Below, piece after piece: positions 60,873 to 64,000 of a stretch of 64,000 nt of DNA. The notes below the pieces were generated by a model, which worked only from the letters and a program-made list of their open reading frames with translations, was not told the origin of the DNA and did not search any database. Every line of letters begins with the position of its first letter. The stretch's first letter is position 1. Position numbers and translations under genes: made by a program. The DNA comes from Gaiellasilicea sp963802765. Its GTDB lineage: Bacteria; Actinomycetota; Thermoleophilia; Gaiellales; Gaiellaceae. The stretch covers positions 62,001 to 126,000 of the forward strand of contig CAWDJZ010000007.1 in assembly GCA_963802765.1 (NCBI GenBank). The letters are read 5' to 3'.

Positions 60873-61484
60873 GTGCGCCTCTTCCACTACCACCTCGTCA
60901 CGACAAGCGTGCGCCGGGTGGAGGCGAGGTACATCGGCAAGCTCGCGTTCGCGCTCGTGGCGAGGCACGGGCGGATCGGCGAGGACTACCAGTCCTTCTC
61001 CGCCGGGACCTCGTGGGAGGAGCTCGACGAGCTGGGCTTCAAGCTTCGGCTGTCCGAGCTCGAGCGGGGTGGGGTGAACGTCGTCGTCCAACCCGGCCAG
61101 TGGGAACTGCCGCGCATCGACCACATCGGCCTCGAGCTCGACGAGGACGAGTTCGGCGAGGTGATCGACCGGGCGGTCGACCGCGAGCTGCGGGTCCAGG
61201 CACACGGCGGCAGGCGCACGTTCGTCTCCACGAGCGCCGGCTACCGGCTCGAGGTGCACCCGCCGCGCGAGTGGATCGAGGGCATGTTCGAGCCCCCCGA
61301 CGCGCTCAGGCTGACCGAGCTGCACCTGCTCGCCGACGATCCAGAGGCGAAGGCGGCAGCGCTGGCCGACCTGCTCGCCTCGGAGCGGGACGGGACGGAC
61401 GTGGAGGTGGGAGACGCCGTCGTCCGCTTCCTGCGGGGCGGGCCGCAGGGCCGCCCGCAGCTCCACGCCGAGCTCTTCAGCTGA
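60873..61484 (+). CDS. VOC-like protein of unknown function
   Basis: A 203-residue protein (MRLFHYHLVTTSVRRVEARYIGKLAFALVARHG; PRIDHIGLELDEDEF; GYRLEVHPPREWI; RLTELHLLADDPEAKAAAL). The DHIGLELD and LTELHLL strands with a following RFLRGGPQGRPQLHAELF are consistent with two degenerate VOC repeats. No complete metal site can be assigned. TAGAAT lies 9 nt before GTG 60873. It is 36 bp upstream of purM on the same strand. Confidence 0.65.
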   Translation: MRLFHYHLVTTSVRRVEARYIGKLAFALVARHGRIGEDYQSFSAGTSWEELDELGFKLRLSELERGGVNVVVQPGQWELPRIDHIGLELDEDEFGEVIDRAVDRELRVQAHGGRRTFVSTSAGYRLEVHPPREWIEGMFEPPDALRLTELHLLADDPEAKAAALADLLASERDGTDVEVGDAVVRFLRGGPQGRPQLHAELFS

Positions 61485-61507
61485 ACGGGGCCTTCCGCGA
61501 GAGGTCG

Positions 61508-61513
61508 TAGACT
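61508..61513 (+). promoter_or_regulatory. -10 box TAGACT, leaderless start of purM
   Basis: TAGACT, 7 nt, then GTG 61521; the flanking CGCTC is shared with the purB signal. Confidence 0.5.
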
Positions 61514-61520
61514 CGCTCTC

Positions 61521-62419
61521 GTGAGCGAGGACCGGACGTATGCCGCCGCCGGCGTCTCGCTCGCGACAGCCGAGGGGGTCGTCGAGCGGCTTCGCGCGGC
61601 CGTCGAGTCGACCGGCGCGCGCGGCTTCGGTGCCTTCGCCGGCCTGCACCCGCTGGACGAGCGTCGGTTGCTCGCGGCCTCGACGGACTCGATCGGGACG
61701 AAGCCCATCGTCGCCCGGCCGCGGGGCGCGCTGCGGGCCTGCGGCGCCGAATGGCGGCGCACTGCATCAACGACGTGATCACGTGCGGCGCCGACCCGCT
61801 CGTCCTGCTCGACTACGTGGCCGCGAGCCGGCTCGACCTCGAGCAGGTCGCGGAGCTGGTGGAGGGCGCCGCCGAGGTCTGCCGTGAGGCCGGAGTCGCG
61901 CTGATCGGCGGCGAGACCGCGGAGCTGCCCGGGGTCTACCGCGAGGGAGAGCTCGACTTCGCCGCGACCTGCGTGGGCGTCGTCGAGCGGGAGTACCTGA
62001 TCGACGGATCGGCGGTGCGCGCGGGGGACTACGTGATCGGCTTGCCGTCCGCGGGCGTGCACGCGAACGGCTTCACGCTCGTCCGCGCCGTGCTCGAGCT
62101 GGAGGACTACGACGGCCCCGACCTGCTTGCTCCGACCCGCCTCTACCTCGACGACGTCCGTCGCCTCCGGTCGACCGCCCATGCGTTCGCGCATGTCACC
62201 GGCGGGGGGATCGCGGGCAACCTCGGCCGCGTGCTTCCGGAAGGCCTCCGGGCCGAGCTCGACTGGGACGCCTGGGAGCGGCCGCCGGTGTTCGAGTGGC
62301 TCGCCCGCCACCTCGAGGAGGAGGAGGCGCGCCGCGTCTTCAACCTCGGGATCGGCTACTGCGCCGTCGTGCCGGAGCCCGCGGACGAGCTCGTGATCGG
62401 CCGTATCGTCGCAGCGTGA
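61521..62419 (+). CDS. purM: AIR synthase PurM, one frameshift
   Basis: About 299 residues, ATP-dependent closure of FGAM to AIR. Seen: ASTDSIGTKPIVA, then AHCINDVITCGADPLVLLDYVA, GVALIGGETAELPGVY, GLPSAGVHANGFTLVR and HVTGGGIAGNL. A base is missing at about 61750, in GCCGAATGGCGG; one added base restores A-E-M-A-A-H-C and gives exactly 300 codons. Somewhat shorter than E. coli PurM at the N-terminus. Its TGA overlaps the GTG of purN. Confidence 0.9.
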
Positions 62420-62950
62420 TCGGCGTGCTGGTCAGCGGGGAGGGCTCAAACCTCCAGGCTTTGCTCGACAGCGGCTTGCCGGTCCGTCGCGGTCGCGTCG
62501 AACCGACCGGGCGTCCGGGCGCTCGCGCGGGCCGAGCGAGCCGGGGTGCCGGCGCGTGTCTTCGAGCGCGACGCCTATCCGACCAGAGAGGCTCGCGACG
62601 CTGCCATGGCCGCCTGGCTCGAAGCCGAGGGCGTGGAGCTCGTTGTCTGCGCCGGCTACATGCACCTGCTCACGGCGGCCTTCCTCGACCGCTTCCCCGG
62701 CCGGATCGTGAACGTGCACCCGTCGCTCCTGCCGGCGTTCCCCGGAGCGCACGCGATCGAGGACGCGCTGACCGCAGGAGTCGAGACGACGGGCGTGACC
62801 GTCCATGTCGTCGACGATGGGCTCGACACCGGTCCGGTGCTGCGGCAGGAGCCGCTCCCGATCGAGCCGCGCGACACGCTCGCGGAGCGCATCCACGCGG
62901 TCGAGCACCGGCTCCTGCCCGAGGTGGTGAGAGAGCTCTGCGCGCGCTGA
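62416..62950 (+). CDS. purN: GAR transformylase PurN, one frameshift
   Basis: About 177 residues, formyl-THF-dependent formylation of GAR. Seen: IGVLVSGEGSNLQALLD at the start, VAVASNRPGVRALARAERAGVP, VCAGYMHLLTAAFLDRFPGRIVNVHPSLLPAFPGAHAI (Asn-His catalytic) and GVTVHVVDDGLDTGPVLRQ (Asp). An extra base near 62484 (CCGGTCCGTC) splits the frame; removing it gives 178 codons. GTG 62416 sits inside the purM stop. It overlaps purH by 13 bp. Confidence 0.9.
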
Positions 62951-64000
62951 TCTCGGTCTTCGACAAGACGGGCTTGGACGAACTGGCGACTGGGCTCGCC
63001 GCGCTCGGTTGGGAGCTCGTCGCGAGCGGCGGTACCGCCGACCGGCTCGAGGAGCTCGGCCTCGACGTGACGCGGGTCGAGAGCCTGACGGAGTTCCCGG
63101 AGATGCTCGGCGGCCGCGTCAAGACGCTCCATCCGCGCATCCACGGCGCCATCCTCGCGCGGCGGGAGGTGGAGACCGACGTCGCCGCCCTCGCCGAGCA
63201 CGGGATCGAGCCGTTCGACCTCGTCTGCGTCAACCTCTACCCCTTCGAGCAAGTCGCGCGTGAGCACGGCGTCCGTGAGGAGGAGGCGGTCGAGATGATC
63301 GACGTCGGCGGGCCGGCGATGCTGCGGGCCGCGGCGAAGAACTTCGCGCACGTCGCGCCGGTCTGCCGGCCTGCCGACTACGCGTCCGTGCTCGCGGAGC
63401 TGCGCGAGCACGGCGAGCTCTCACTCGAGACACGGCGTGCCCTTGCTGCGACGGCGTTCTCGACCTCCGCTTCCTACGAGGCGGCGATTGCCGCCTGGTT
63501 CGCGGGCCGGCAGTCCTTCCCGGACGTGCTCGTGCCCGCGTTCGAGAAGCAATTCGACCTCTCCTACGGCGAGAACCCGCACCAACGCGCCGGCTTCTAC
63601 GCGGAACGCGGAGCGCGCACGCATCTGCTCGCCCGCGCCGAACAGCTGCACGGCCGCGCTCTCTCCTACAACAACCTGAACGACCTGAACGCGGCGCGCC
63701 TGCTGCTGCGCGAGTTCACGCTGCCCGCGTGCGTGATCGTCAAGCACGCGAACCCGTGCGGAGTCGCAGTCGGCGCATCGATCGAGGAGGCGTACGAGCT
63801 CGCGCACGCCGCCGACCCGCTCTCCGCGTACGGCGGCGTCGTCGCACTGAACCGGCCGGTCTCGGCTGCGGTCGGTGAACGGCTCGCGGAGGAGTTCGTC
63901 GAGGTGCTCCATGCTCCCGGTTACGACGAGGCCGCTCTGGAGACGCTCACCCGGAAGCCGGCGACACGGATCCTGGACGACCGCGAGCGGCGCGCGCCCG
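62938..64000 (+). CDS. purH: Bifunctional AICAR formyltransferase/IMP cyclohydrolase (5' part)
   Basis: Partial: about 354 codons, cut by the window end. It does the last two steps to IMP. Seen: RALISVFDKTGLDELATGLAALG, ASGGTADRLEEL, GGRVKTLHPRIHGAIL, NLYPFEQV, MIDVGGPAMLRAAAKNF (IMP cyclohydrolase) and the start of the formyltransferase (YGENPHQRAGFY, KHANPCGVAVG). The frame has no ATG, GTG or TTG near its conserved start; CTG 62938 gives L/M-R-A-L-I-S-V, the usual N-terminus. Confidence 0.92.
   Translation, partial: MRALISVFDKTGLDELATGLAALGWELVASGGTADRLEELGLDVTRVESLTEFPEMLGGRVKTLHPRIHGAILARREVETDVAALAEHGIEPFDLVCVNLYPFEQVAREHGVREEEAVEMIDVGGPAMLRAAAKNFAHVAPVCRPADYASVLAELREHGELSLETRRALAATAFSTSASYEAAIAAWFAGRQSFPDVLVPAFEKQFDLSYGENPHQRAGFYAERGARTHLLARAEQLHGRALSYNNLNDLNAARLLLREFTLPACVIVKHANPCGVAVGASIEEAYELAHAADPLSAYGGVVALNRPVSAAVGERLAEEFVEVLHAPGYDEAALETLTRKPATRILDDRERRAP

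Overview
The window is a 64 kb piece of a GC-rich bacterial chromosome. A deep-branching actinobacterium (Thermoleophilia / Gaiellales-Solirubrobacterales type) is the best guess. This is inferred from the very high GC, the Gram-positive-type SOS box, Ku, PadR and EamA families, frequent GTG starts and many apparently leaderless genes. No rRNA is present to confirm it. Dense housekeeping clusters and short overlaps of the GTGA/ATGA/TAGTG type are the rule.

Layout. 0.3-6 kb: small enzymes, RNase P RNA, lipoprotein, zinc ribbon, lexA with its SOS box, tRNA-Leu(GAG), secG. 6-16.6 kb: glycosyltransferase, ABC-2 exporter, methylmalonyl-CoA mutase subunit with SnoaL and GntR genes, fused MoaD-MoaE, M50 protease, LOG protein, VanW-type protein. 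16.7-24 kb: a selenocysteine region with selA, a small nucleotidyltransferase, selB, selC (tRNA-Sec) and a selenoprotein. 24-30.5 kb: accessory oxidoreductases, hydrolases and cell-wall amidase. 30.5-34 kb: rpsF-ssb-rpsR-rplI and dnaB. 34-40.5 kb: purA, purD, purB-purC-purS-purQ. 40.5-55 kb: Ku, ASCH, peroxiredoxin, proline-racemase family, MOSC, two badly frameshifted secreted-protein genes, regulators, EamA transporters. 55-64 kb: purL, purF, then CtaG and VOC genes, then purM-purN-purH, which runs off the end. Most of the de novo purine pathway is therefore spread over 30 kb.

The most interesting content is the selenocysteine region. On the minus strand at 22336-22890 an AhpD-like (carboxymuconolactone decarboxylase family) reading frame has an in-frame TGA exactly where the second cysteine of the CxxC redox motif belongs, giving C-H-Y-U. 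It is followed by a hairpin that could be a bacterial SECIS element. selA, selB and a tRNA with a UCA anticodon and 8-bp acceptor stem lie within a few kb. The selenoprotein is tightly coupled to a cupin and a nitrilase, and selA and selB are bridged by an unexplained nucleotidyltransferase.

A second theme is a recurring start signal, TANNNT followed by 5-9 nt and then GTG (or ATG, probably CTG for purL). The tRNA-Sec gene has the same spacing to its mature 5' end. This suggests widespread leaderless transcription. A third theme is sequence quality: purB, purL, purM, purN and a VanW-type gene each need exactly one single-base correction, and two secreted-protein genes need many. Indel errors are therefore likely, and the apparent PurF-MOSC and PurB-PurC fusions must be read with that in mind.
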